From Exiguobacterium sp. J17977 (GTDB lineage: Bacteria; Bacillota; Bacilli; Exiguobacteriales; Exiguobacteriaceae): a stretch of 64,000 nucleotides of DNA. Shown here piece after piece: positions 41,752 to 49,758 of the stretch; within the stretch, counting starts at the first letter, position 1; the number at the start of each line of letters is the position of its first letter. A model generated the notes under the pieces. That model saw nothing but the letters and a program-made list of their open reading frames with translations. It was not told the DNA's origin and ran no database searches. The position numbers and the translations under genes are program-made. Where the stretch lies: contig NZ_JAEQBB010000002.1 in the NCBI RefSeq assembly GCF_018616375.1, positions 1 to 64,000 of the forward strand, written 5' to 3'.

Positions 41752-42764
41752 TTCGTCAGGCCGTGCTCGAATATGACCACGCCGATGACGCGCTCGATCG
41801 TCTCGAAGACTTGATTGATGGCCGGCGCGTCCACGTCCTGCACGGTGAGAACGGATATGGCATCGTCCGGGAAATCGATCCGGGAATCGCGGACTATCCG
41901 GCGACAGCGTTCCGCGGAGAGTGCACGGACTCGGAAGTCGAGCGGCTCGAACTGTTTGACGCGGATGTGTTGATCGCCATCGGCGGCGGCAAGCTCGTCG
42001 ATACGGCCAAACTCGTCGCCTATCAACGGAACGTCCCGCTCATCGTCATCCCGACGCTCGCCTCGAACTGTGCCGCGTTCACGCCCCTCAGCGTCGTCTA
42101 CCAGGAAGACGGGAGCTACGACCGCTACGACTTGTTCCGCGTCGTCATCGAGCGGGTCATCGTCGACTCACGCGTCATCAGACGCTCCCCATACGAGTAC
42201 TTCCGGGCCGGTGTCATCGACACGGTCGCAAAGTTTTATGAGGCCCGCTATTTGAGCGGGGACAGCTCGATGGATGCCGGCATCAACACCGGGCTCGCCT
42301 TGGCCGAAGAATGCGGTCGTCTCGTCGAACTCGATTTGAGCAAAACGGCCTTCGAGTCATATAGCGATGACGTCCGCTTCGCGGTCGATCACGTGCTCGC
42401 CATCGGCGGTGCTGTCGGAGGCTTTGGTGACGCCGGGACACGGGTCGCCGTGGGCCATGCGGTCCATAACGCGCTCAGCCGGTTCGCGTCGACACATGCG
42501 TTCTTGCATGGAGACAAGGTCGGCTTTGGACTGATCGTCCAGGAGCGGTTGCGTCGCTCGCCCGATGCCCCGTATTTGGAGGCTTGGTTAAAACGGTTCG
42601 GTGCCCCGACGACACTCGCGGCGCTCGGGGTCGAATCTGAGCATATCCCGGTTCTCGTCGACTCCGTCATGACGGAGACCGAGCTGCAACAATTGCCGGC
42701 ACCGCTCGATAAAGATTTTCTGAAAATAATTTTTGAAAATTTACAATTATCTATTTACAATTAA
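41748..42764 (+). CDS. Iron-containing alcohol/hydroxycarboxylate dehydrogenase-like protein
   Basis: Metal-dependent NAD(P) oxidoreductase of 338 residues from the GldA/Fe-ADH superfamily. The cofactor loop IAIGGGKLVDTAKLVA and PTLASNCAAFTPLSVVY are followed by metal-ligand regions: Asp in FRAGVIDTVAKFYEA, His in VGHAVHNALS and His in FLHGDKVGFG. ATGA overlap with the aminotransferase shows one operon under SAM control. In E. coli the related ybdH (hcxA, a hydroxycarboxylate dehydrogenase) is next to the methionine aminotransferase ybdL, so a role in reducing 2-oxo acids such as 2-oxo-4-methylthiobutyrate is inferred. Confidence 0.75.
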   Translation: MIRQAVLEYDHADDALDRLEDLIDGRRVHVLHGENGYGIVREIDPGIADYPATAFRGECTDSEVERLELFDADVLIAIGGGKLVDTAKLVAYQRNVPLIVIPTLASNCAAFTPLSVVYQEDGSYDRYDLFRVVIERVIVDSRVIRRSPYEYFRAGVIDTVAKFYEARYLSGDSSMDAGINTGLALAEECGRLVELDLSKTAFESYSDDVRFAVDHVLAIGGAVGGFGDAGTRVAVGHAVHNALSRFASTHAFLHGDKVGFGLIVQERLRRSPDAPYLEAWLKRFGAPTTLAALGVESEHIPVLVDSVMTETELQQLPAPLDKDFLKIIFENLQLSIYN

Positions 42765-42805
42765 ACCAATTAAAAGTAAGATGATAACAACTTAATAGAC
42801 CGATT

Positions 42806-42908
42806 GCTTATCAAGAGTGGTGGAGGGACTGGCCCTGTGAAACCCGGCAACCAGATCGTAATGATCATGGTGCTAATTCCAACAGACGAAATCGTCTGGG
42901 AGATGAGC
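42806..42908 (+). ncRNA. SAM-I (S-box) riboswitch, second copy
   Basis: The canonical S-box core GTGGTGGAGGGACTGGCCC, GAAACCCGGCAACC, GGTGCTAATTCCAAC and GGGAGATGAGC is present. P1 pairs GCTTATC (42806-42812) with GATGAGC (42902-42908). It precedes metQNI and is followed by a terminator, so high SAM should shut off methionine uptake. Confidence 0.97.
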
Positions 42909-42930
42909 GTGTCCGACTTTGACTTGTCGT

Positions 42931-42966
42931 GCCCGCCACTCTGAATGAGTAGCGGGCTTTCATTTT
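42931..42966 (+). terminator. Riboswitch terminator upstream of metQ
   Basis: GCCCGC.ACTC and GAGT.GCGGGC arms are followed by TTTCATTTT, between the aptamer and the metQ ribosome binding site. Confidence 0.85.
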
Positions 42967-42981
42967 GGAGGAGGAAAACAC

Positions 42982-43803
42982 ATGAACATCAAACAGAAAA
43001 CAGTACTTGCAGGAACATCACTACTCGCCGCCATCGCACTATCGGCATGCGGACAATCGGACGCGAGCGAGGCGCTCAGCACGGAGGCGCTCACGATCGG
43101 CGTCACGGGTGGGCCGCACCAACAGATTGCCGAGAAAGTGAAAGAACTCGCGGCCGAGGACGGACTCGAGCTCGATATCAAAGTGTTCAACGACTACAAT
43201 ACGCCGAACACAGCGCTCGCCGAGGGCAGCCTAGACGTCAACAGCTATCAGACGCTCTCATTCCTCGAACTGCAAAAAGCCGATAAAGACTATAAAATCG
43301 ACGACGTGTTCAAGACCGTCGCCTTCCCGATGGGTCTCTACTCAGAGAAGTTGACGGACATTAAAGATTTAAAAGAAGGCGACAAGGTCGCTGTCCCGAA
43401 CGACCCGGCGAACGAGTTGCGGGCGCTACGTCTGTATGAGACAGCGGGACTCATCACGCTGAAGGAGGGCTTGACGGACAAGGCGACGAAACGCGATATC
43501 GCCGAGAACCCGCTCAACCTTGAATTCATCGAGCTCGAGGCGTCGCAGCTCCCGACCCAGCTCCCGGAAGTCGCGCTCGCGGCCATCAACACGAATTTCG
43601 CGATGGGTGCCGGCCTGTCCATCAACGAGGACGCTTTGTTCCACGAGGACACGGTCGACAACCCGTATCCGAACTACGTCGTCGTCCGCACCGACAACAA
43701 GGATGACGAAGTCGTCGCCACGCTCAAATCGTACTATCACTCGGACGAGGTCCGGACGTTCATCGAAGAGACGTTCGACGGCTCGATCGTCCCGGCGTTT
43801 TAA
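42982..43803 (+). CDS. metQ: Methionine ABC transporter substrate-binding lipoprotein
   Basis: Extracellular lipoprotein of 273 residues that captures methionine. The signal ends in lipobox ALSAC (Cys23). The NlpA/MetQ fold is visible: LTIGVTGGPHQQIAEKVKELA, KVFNDYNTPNTALAEGSLDVNSYQ, FPMGLYSEKL and KVAVPNDPANELRALRLYETAGLITL. ATG follows GGAGGAGG. First gene of metQ-metN-metI under a SAM-I riboswitch. The order differs from Bacillus, where metN comes first. Confidence 0.95.
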   Translation: MNIKQKTVLAGTSLLAAIALSACGQSDASEALSTEALTIGVTGGPHQQIAEKVKELAAEDGLELDIKVFNDYNTPNTALAEGSLDVNSYQTLSFLELQKADKDYKIDDVFKTVAFPMGLYSEKLTDIKDLKEGDKVAVPNDPANELRALRLYETAGLITLKEGLTDKATKRDIAENPLNLEFIELEASQLPTQLPEVALAAINTNFAMGAGLSINEDALFHEDTVDNPYPNYVVVRTDNKDDEVVATLKSYYHSDEVRTFIEETFDGSIVPAF

Positions 43804-43812
43804 GGAGGGCCT

Positions 43813-44847
43813 ATGATCGCACTTAAAGGCATCACGAAGACGTTCACGGTAAATAAAAGTGCCGTCACCGCACTCGACGACGTCTCGCTCACCATCGAGA
43901 AAGGCGAGATCTTCGGTATCATCGGGCGAAGCGGGGCCGGCAAGAGCACGCTCATCCGTATGATCAACCTGCTCGAACGCCCGACGTCGGGCCAGGTCGA
44001 AATCGAAGGACAGGACATCACGAGACTCGACAAACGAGGGCTCTCGAAGCTGCGTCATCGCATCGGGATGATTTTCCAACATTACAACCTGCTGAAGACG
44101 GCGACCGTCGAAGAGAACGTCGCCATCCCGCTCCGTCTCGAGGGGCTTGATAAGCGCACGATCCGTGAGCGTGTCGAAAAGTATCTCGACATCGTCGGAT
44201 TGACGGACCATCGGAAACATTACCCGGAGCAATTGTCGGGCGGACAGAAGCAACGTGTCGCCATCGCCCGCGCCCTCGCACACGAACCGGACATCCTGCT
44301 CAGCGACGAGGCGACGAGCGCGCTCGACCCGGAGACGACCGAGTCGATTCTCGACCTGTTGCTCGACATCAATCGCGAGCTCGGGCTGACGATTTTCTTG
44401 ATCACACACGAGATGGAAGTCATCGAGCGCATCTGTGACCGGGTCGCCGTCATCGAGGCCGGCCGGATCATCGAGGAAGGGGATGTGCTCGACGTGTTCT
44501 CGGACCCGCAGCATGCGACGACGCGCAAATTCTTGAAAACGAACCTCGATGTCCCAAAAGAGGTCGTCGACGAATTGAGCACGCACGGGACGCTCGTCAA
44601 CTTGTCGTTCATCGGCCATCAAAGTGAACAGGCCGTGCTCGCCCAATTGACGAAACGGTTCGGCTTACTGCCGAACATCATCGGGGGCGGCATCAAAAAG
44701 TTGAAAGGTGGTCTCGTCGGTAATCTGCTCGTCCATTTGGACGGCGATGAGGCCCAGACCGACCAAGCCGTCCGTTTCTTAGAGGCGAGCGGTGTGAAAG
44801 TGAAGGAGGTGACGAACCATGCTTCAGTTTTGGGAAAATTGGGGTGA
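43813..44847 (+). CDS. metN: Methionine ABC transporter ATP-binding protein
   Basis: ATPase of 344 residues driving methionine import. Walker A GRSGAGKST, signature LSGGQKQRVAIARAL, Walker B ILLSDEATSALD and the switch His in FLITHE. After residue about 250 comes the NIL domain (LVNLSFIGHQSEQAVLAQL to the end), which in E. coli MetN binds methionine and inhibits transport. ATG follows AGGAGGG. The last 29 bases overlap the metI start, so the two are translationally coupled. Confidence 0.96.
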   Translation: MIALKGITKTFTVNKSAVTALDDVSLTIEKGEIFGIIGRSGAGKSTLIRMINLLERPTSGQVEIEGQDITRLDKRGLSKLRHRIGMIFQHYNLLKTATVEENVAIPLRLEGLDKRTIRERVEKYLDIVGLTDHRKHYPEQLSGGQKQRVAIARALAHEPDILLSDEATSALDPETTESILDLLLDINRELGLTIFLITHEMEVIERICDRVAVIEAGRIIEEGDVLDVFSDPQHATTRKFLKTNLDVPKEVVDELSTHGTLVNLSFIGHQSEQAVLAQLTKRFGLLPNIIGGGIKKLKGGLVGNLLVHLDGDEAQTDQAVRFLEASGVKVKEVTNHASVLGKLG

Positions 44848-45481
44848 CTTGATTTGGACGGGGACGATTCAGACGCTCACGATGACCGGCATCGCGCTCG
44901 TCATCTCGACGTTGATCGGACTGCCGCTCGGGACGCTGCTCGTCTTGACGCGACCGAACGGCCGGCTCGCCAACCGTTATTTCTACGGCATCTTATCGAG
45001 TGTCATCAACGTCGTCCGTTCGATCCCGTTCATCATCCTCTTGTTCTTCATCCTCCCGTTCACCCGCTTCATCATGGGAACGACGATCGGCGTCCAAGGC
45101 GTGCTGTTACCGCTAATCGTGTTCACGGCCCCGTATATCGCGCGACTCATGGAGTCGGCGCTGCTCGAGGTCGACCGCGGCGTCGTCGAGGCGTATGAGG
45201 CGATGGGCATCTCGACCCGGAAAATCATCTGGTACGTATTGATTCGGGAGGCCCGCTCCTCGATTGTGCTCGGTTTGACGATCGCGACGATCGGTTTGAT
45301 CGGGGCGACCGCGATGGCCGGACTCGTCGGGGCCGGTGGACTCGGCGATATCGCCTATCAGTACGGGCATCTCCGCTTCGAGCCGGAGGTCATGTATGTG
45401 ACCATCTTCGTCTTGATTCTGCTCGTCCAATCGATTCAGTCATTCGGCAACCGCTTGGCGGCCCGGCTCAAGAAGGCATAA
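44819..45481 (+). CDS. metI: Methionine ABC transporter permease
   Basis: Permease of 220 residues with five membrane segments (MetI/MetP type). The EAA loop that contacts MetN is VVEAYEAMGISTRKIIWYV followed by IREARSSIVLG. The N-terminus reads IWTGTIQTLTMTGIALVISTLIG. ATG 44819 sits within the metN 3' end, with a full AAGGAGGTGA site nine bases upstream. It is the last gene of the unit, followed by a terminator shared with the convergent Spx-like gene. Confidence 0.95.
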   Translation: MLQFWENWGDLIWTGTIQTLTMTGIALVISTLIGLPLGTLLVLTRPNGRLANRYFYGILSSVINVVRSIPFIILLFFILPFTRFIMGTTIGVQGVLLPLIVFTAPYIARLMESALLEVDRGVVEAYEAMGISTRKIIWYVLIREARSSIVLGLTIATIGLIGATAMAGLVGAGGLGDIAYQYGHLRFEPEVMYVTIFVLILLVQSIQSFGNRLAARLKKA

Positions 45482-45483
45482 CA

Positions 45484-45512
45484 AAAAGAGCTCTGCTTCG
45501 GCAGGGCTCTTA
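45484..45512. terminator. Terminator between metI and the Spx-like gene
   Basis: AAGAGCTCTGC, loop TTCG, GCAGGGCTCTT; the minus strand carries five T beyond. It overlaps the stop of the Spx-like gene by three bases. Confidence 0.85.
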
Positions 45513-45905
45513 CTTGTTGTCGAGCAATCGTTTCAATTCGGCGATGCGGTCATGGCGCGGGATGAATGTGCGAATCTCTTTCTCGCTGAACCCGATTTGA
45601 ATCCGATTATCATCGACAACGATCGGACTCTTCAAAATCTGGGGATGCGATGCCACGAAGCTGTACAGCTCACGGAGCGACATCTCGTCAAGTTGATCCG
45701 CCGCTTGTTTGTACACACTCTTTTGGACGGACAACAGGTCGGTCGTCCCGTTCTCGGTGAGGCGGAGCATGTCTTTGAACTCGTTGAACGACATCCCTTG
45801 GTCCGTCAATTTCTTCTCGATGAACGGGATATTCTGTTCACGTAACCAATCGAGCGTCTTACGGGAAGAACTGCAGCTTGTATGTGTGAATACGGTGACC
45901 GTCAC
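45510..45905 (-). CDS. Spx/ArsC-family regulator with CxxS in place of CxxC
   Basis: A 131-residue thioredoxin-like protein, exactly the length of Bacillus Spx. The N-terminal motif is THTSCSSSRKTLDWL where Spx/MgsR have CTSCRK, so the redox CxxC is CxxS. The C-terminal SPIVVDDNRIQIGFSEKEIRTFIPR closely follows the Spx pattern for RNA polymerase alpha-subunit binding. It may be a redox-insensitive Spx paralogue or an arsenate-reductase-like protein. GTG at 45905 is preferred because it gives the family N-terminus and lies eleven bases from AAAGGAG; an upstream GTG is too close. Confidence 0.8.
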   Translation of the reverse strand: MTVTVFTHTSCSSSRKTLDWLREQNIPFIEKKLTDQGMSFNEFKDMLRLTENGTTDLLSVQKSVYKQAADQLDEMSLRELYSFVASHPQILKSPIVVDDNRIQIGFSEKEIRTFIPRHDRIAELKRLLDNK

Positions 45906-46067
45906 GGCAACCACTTCTCCTTTACGTAAGGTTGGACTTCTTTATCTTCTCTCATCCATACGTAATGGACGTCGAATATGTTTCAAATCACATATACTTT
46001 TTTCACGATTTGTTGATCCTCAGTTCGGGTACATGACGAGAGAGACTACAATCGAGGAGGGATTTAC

Positions 46068-46451
46068 ATGTTTGATTATACGGTCAAGACCGATCAGACG
46101 GTCGAAGCGGTCGTCGAGAAGCTGAAAACGACGCTCAAAGAAGAAGAGTTCGGGGTGCTCTGGGACTTCAATTTGAGTGAGACGCTCGAAGAGAAAGGCC
46201 AGCCAATTGAGGGGGACTATCGTATCCTCGAGGTATGCAATCCGAAAGAGGCGAAGAAAGTCATCACGGCGCACCGAGAAGGCGGGTATTTCCTCCCATG
46301 TAAGCTTGCCGTGTTCACAAAGGACGGGGCGACCCATGTCGGGATGCCGAAGCCGACGAAACTGATCGAACTGATTGAGGATGAATCGCTTCAAACTGTG
46401 GCCCGTGACGTCGAGACGCGATTGACGCGTGCGATTGATCAAGCCGTCTAA
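46068..46451 (+). CDS. DUF302 domain protein
   Basis: A 127-residue cytosolic protein that matches DUF302 over its whole length: YTVKTDQTVEAVVEKLKTTLKEEEFGVLWDFNLSETLEEKG, then YRILEVCNPKEAKKVI, and LPCKLAVFTKDGATHVGMPKPT. The conserved C-N-P and LPC-type residues have been suggested to bind metal or haem, but no function is proven. ATG is eight bases from GAGGAGG. It is monocistronic, with a terminator just downstream. Confidence 0.88.
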   Translation: MFDYTVKTDQTVEAVVEKLKTTLKEEEFGVLWDFNLSETLEEKGQPIEGDYRILEVCNPKEAKKVITAHREGGYFLPCKLAVFTKDGATHVGMPKPTKLIELIEDESLQTVARDVETRLTRAIDQAV

Positions 46452-46463
46452 TTGATACACGTA

Positions 46464-46492
46464 TCCCGTCCATGAAAGTGGACGGGTTTTTC
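46464..46492 (+). terminator. Terminator of the DUF302 gene
   Basis: CCCGTCCA and TGGACGGG arms with a 6-base loop, then five T. Confidence 0.9.
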
Positions 46493-46556
46493 GTATTCCC
46501 ACCTAAAGTCATATAATGGTAAAATTGGTACAAACAGATGGTAAGGGGCGGATGTT

Positions 46557-47849
46557 TTGAGAAAGTTAGTCGGTTTACTTGTGTTATCCACCGGGTTATT
46601 GGTCGGATGCAGGGAGGAAAAGCCAGACGTCGTCAACTTGTCGTACGTCAACGCACATTGGACTGTCAGTAAGTATTCACTCGAACAACCTGAGGAGATT
46701 GAGGCGGTCGGTGAGACGCTACAGGCCTGTACCGGGAAATTGACGACTGAATTGAAGGGAGACTTGACGGTTTACGATACGGTCATTGCGAATTGCCATC
46801 CGATGACAGACACCGGCGAAGAGTATGCGTATAAAGCGGTGACCTACATAAAAGGGGATGAGCATTATGTGCTTTGTCGTGACGTGCTCTCGGAACGCTT
46901 TCAAGCCGAGGTCATCGATGCGTTCCCTCACTTCGTCAATACTGAGAAAGGGAACCACATACAGCGAATCCCGTTCATCGAACCTGCTGGTGAGAGCGCC
47001 GAAGCAACATTCCTCGATGCGGATGAATTAATGGATCCGAGTAATGCTGTCGAACCTTTTCTTGATACCCTCGTCACGTTCACACCGGCCGTCCACGGCG
47101 AGATGGAATTGACGATTGGAGATCGACCGGTCCAATTTCCGTTGGTGATGTTCGACCCGACGATGGCGCATATGGACGAGATTAAAGTCGCAATCGGATA
47201 TCATCCTGAAGAACAGAAACCATATGTGTTGATGAAGCTCGCGGACATGTTTTTCTCGGTGAGTCCGATAGATGAAATCGTCGACCCGTTGAATGGGGAA
47301 CGGTTATATGAGGAGTTGACAGTTAAACGCCTGCCGCTCCAATCGGAACTGTTGCCCGACAAGTCCTATCCACTGTACGAGTTCAATTATACCCGTGAAG
47401 GAAAGCCGGTGACCGAGATGGTGACCATCACATATCGTGCCAAGGAACTGTTGACGACTTCCGAACAAAAGGCGCTCAAGGACAATCCGGACGAGCAGTA
47501 TATGCCGACTGTGAGCGGTCCACTGATTTACCTACACGAGAAACCGTTCAACAACGAATCGATTTTGACGTATCCGACCGTGTTGCGTGCGTCTGGGAAC
47601 GAGATGGACGACCTGATTCAAGCAATCGACGGCGCTGAGCCGACCAACCGCTCGGGCGATGCAGGGGAGTATCCGTACCTCACAATCGTCGACGGGCTTA
47701 AAGGTCAAGAATTTGAGGTGACATATAAACAGCGCTCGAAGAAGCTGGACGTTTACGTGACCGACCGAGTGACTGAGGAGACGTACAAACTGACGAGCGA
47801 AGGGGCTGAGACATTCTTGTCCTATTTCCCTGATTTGAAGAAGAAATGA
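46557..47849 (+). CDS. Hypothetical lipoprotein, tandem paralogue 1
   Basis: A 430-residue lipoprotein: signal peptide with lipobox LLVGC (Cys18), then a beta-rich acidic domain without known relatives. It shares layout and C-terminal sequence with the next gene (YLTIVDGLKGQEFEVTYKQ and RSKKLDVYVTD versus YLTLLRGNLGQQFEVSYQQ and RSKKVDVYVKD; both end with EGAETF-like). TTG start with AAGGGGCG about seven bases upstream. It overlaps the next reading frame by four bases and so is part of an operon of three lipoproteins. Confidence 0.75.
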   Translation: MRKLVGLLVLSTGLLVGCREEKPDVVNLSYVNAHWTVSKYSLEQPEEIEAVGETLQACTGKLTTELKGDLTVYDTVIANCHPMTDTGEEYAYKAVTYIKGDEHYVLCRDVLSERFQAEVIDAFPHFVNTEKGNHIQRIPFIEPAGESAEATFLDADELMDPSNAVEPFLDTLVTFTPAVHGEMELTIGDRPVQFPLVMFDPTMAHMDEIKVAIGYHPEEQKPYVLMKLADMFFSVSPIDEIVDPLNGERLYEELTVKRLPLQSELLPDKSYPLYEFNYTREGKPVTEMVTITYRAKELLTTSEQKALKDNPDEQYMPTVSGPLIYLHEKPFNNESILTYPTVLRASGNEMDDLIQAIDGAEPTNRSGDAGEYPYLTIVDGLKGQEFEVTYKQRSKKLDVYVTDRVTEETYKLTSEGAETFLSYFPDLKKK

Positions 47850-47860
47850 GTGGCTTGAAC

Positions 47861-49117
47861 ATGAAGAAACGAACGCTAATGACATTGTCACTGTTGTGGT
47901 TGACGGCAGGCTGCTCGGAAGATATTGACGTCGTCCGTTATGGTCATATCGAGGAACATTGGCAGGCCGAGCGGGTTACGATGAACAGTCAGGAGCCTGT
48001 AGTGGATGCCGAACCAATCTTGAACCAATGTGAAGACGGTGAACCCCTGTCCGAACTGAATGGAGAGACGTTTTCCGTGCTTGGAATGGCGTATGCGACC
48101 CGGGCCCCGCTTATGAATGATGACTATTATGGATATAGTTTTAATGAAGTGACCTATGTCGAGGGGGATACAATCTATGCGCTCTGTAAATCAGACCGGA
48201 TGGACGGGATGGAAGGGTATCGGGCCGTCGAGCTTGCAGAAAGACCTGCCTACTTGAAAGACGAGGTCGGAACTGAAATGTCTGCTCTTCCGACCGTCTA
48301 TATCGCGACCGAGAATGAACGGGCTGCGTTACATAAGCCGGACGCCTTCTATGACAATGGACAAGACATCGAACCGTATCCGGTCACACTTATGAGGATT
48401 TCGCCTGGATTTAGTGGCACGGTCGAGATTGGGATTGGAGAAGGGGGCTACTTTACCCCATCTTTCCACTTTTTGCCGAACCTTAGACCGTCCGATGTGT
48501 TTATCGCATTAGGACGAGATAAGGCCACGAACATGCCTCATCTGCTCCAGTCTTATGGTGGAGACAAGGCTCGCTATTCCTCCTCCATTTTACAAGATGC
48601 CGATTTGCTCAACGGGGCTGACAGTTTAACCTTCCGTCGAATCCATAACGGTGGCACGATGGAACCGATGACAGCCTATCCGCTATATGACGTCACGATT
48701 GACGTGGACGGACAAAACGTAACAAAAACCGTGTCGATGCGCTATCGAACGAGCCCTCTCTTGACCGATTCTGCAGATCAAGACGAGATAGCGGTCGCTT
48801 ACCTCCATCAGTATCCGTATCACCGGGAAGTCCCGCTCCCTTACCCTGATGCTGTGAACGTGAGCGGCAAAGCATATAACCAGTTGGTCGAAGCCATCGA
48901 GACCGCGCGCCCGTCGACGAAGAGTGGTGAAATGAATGACTATAAGTATTTGACGCTGTTGCGTGGGAATCTCGGTCAACAGTTCGAAGTCAGTTATCAG
49001 CAACGGTCGAAAAAAGTCGATGTCTATGTGAAGGACGTGAAGACCGGGAAAGTGTTCAAACTGTCGAGCGCCGGGGCGGAGACGTTCCAACAGCTGTTCC
49101 CGCAGGCGTTCGAATGA
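47861..49117 (+). CDS. Hypothetical lipoprotein, tandem paralogue 2
   Basis: A 418-residue lipoprotein with lipobox LTAGC (Cys18). It is clearly a duplicate of the preceding gene, with matching Cys positions in the mature N-terminus (ILNQCEDG against LQACTGKL) and a conserved C-terminal block (QRSKKVDVYVKDVKTG...SSAGAETFQQLFP). The function is unknown; both may bind a shared partner at the membrane. Start taken at ATG 47861, which gives a standard signal peptide; ATG 47846, overlapping the previous stop as ATGA, is also possible. Confidence 0.75.
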   Translation: MKKRTLMTLSLLWLTAGCSEDIDVVRYGHIEEHWQAERVTMNSQEPVVDAEPILNQCEDGEPLSELNGETFSVLGMAYATRAPLMNDDYYGYSFNEVTYVEGDTIYALCKSDRMDGMEGYRAVELAERPAYLKDEVGTEMSALPTVYIATENERAALHKPDAFYDNGQDIEPYPVTLMRISPGFSGTVEIGIGEGGYFTPSFHFLPNLRPSDVFIALGRDKATNMPHLLQSYGGDKARYSSSILQDADLLNGADSLTFRRIHNGGTMEPMTAYPLYDVTIDVDGQNVTKTVSMRYRTSPLLTDSADQDEIAVAYLHQYPYHREVPLPYPDAVNVSGKAYNQLVEAIETARPSTKSGEMNDYKYLTLLRGNLGQQFEVSYQQRSKKVDVYVKDVKTGKVFKLSSAGAETFQQLFPQAFE

Positions 49118-49151
49118 ATGGATTGGACGTAAATCGAGGAGGGATGCCCCG

Positions 49152-49556
49152 TTGAAACGCATGTTGTCAGGATGTGTCATCTGTATGGGACTGCTTCTTG
49201 GCGGTTGTGCCGGTAGCGAGGAAGACTTGGATCCGTCTCGCATCGACTATCAGACGTTAAACACGGATGGTGCCTATGGACCGATACGCATCATTACCGA
49301 CGCTGAGACGATTACTCAGCTTGATCGAACGACGGATGAGGTTGAATGGGAAGACCAACCCGTTCCAATCGAGCGGGACCCGGATGTGAGAGCGACGTTC
49401 GTCTATACGCCGGACGATGCGCCCGAGCGTTCGCTCGACTTCGGAATCTGGTACGAAGAACAGATGATGGGTGGCATCAATCCAAAGGATAGCCGCGGTG
49501 AACTTAACGCCGCACAAGTCACGTTGTTGCAAGCCATCTTCGATCAATCGAAATGA
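49152..49556 (+). CDS. Small hypothetical lipoprotein
   Basis: A 134-residue protein with lipobox LLGGC (Cys19) and a short acidic beta-type domain (IDYQTLNTDGAYGPIRIITDAETITQLDR). It has no recognised relatives. Its N-terminal domain pattern (a Thr/Asp-rich strand pair, then ATFVYTPDDAPERSLDFGIWYE) differs from the two larger neighbours, although it is probably in the same operon, 34 bases downstream. TTG start with GAGGAGGGATG upstream. A terminator follows. Confidence 0.7.
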   Translation: MKRMLSGCVICMGLLLGGCAGSEEDLDPSRIDYQTLNTDGAYGPIRIITDAETITQLDRTTDEVEWEDQPVPIERDPDVRATFVYTPDDAPERSLDFGIWYEEQMMGGINPKDSRGELNAAQVTLLQAIFDQSK

Positions 49557-49559
49557 TTG

Positions 49560-49589
49560 AGGGCCCGTGCCTGGCACGAGCCCTTTTGT
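49560..49589 (+). terminator. Terminator of the lipoprotein operon
   Basis: GGGCCCGTGC and GCACGAGCCC arms (one mismatch) with a 3-base loop, then TTTTG. Confidence 0.8.
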
Positions 49590-49758
49590 TTATGGTCTCA
49601 TCGAGAATGACTGGAAAACACTTCAAATTCAAGATATTGACTCGATTTCAAAAACTGATGCTATTCAGGATTTTTCGCACAAGGTACACTAGAATTCCGC
49701 TACATTACAGGAAGAAAGCACTACAGGAAATCGAGAAAAGAAGGTAGGAATAATCGGA

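Noticed and set aside
43426-44646. 406-codon minus-strand frame across metQ and metN
   Set aside because: It is a shadow of the metN reading frame; the plus-strand product has all ABC motifs, so this is not a gene.
49553-49747. Small frame between the lipoprotein terminator and the chemoreceptor gene
   Set aside because: It starts at the preceding stop, reads through a terminator and has no ribosome binding site.
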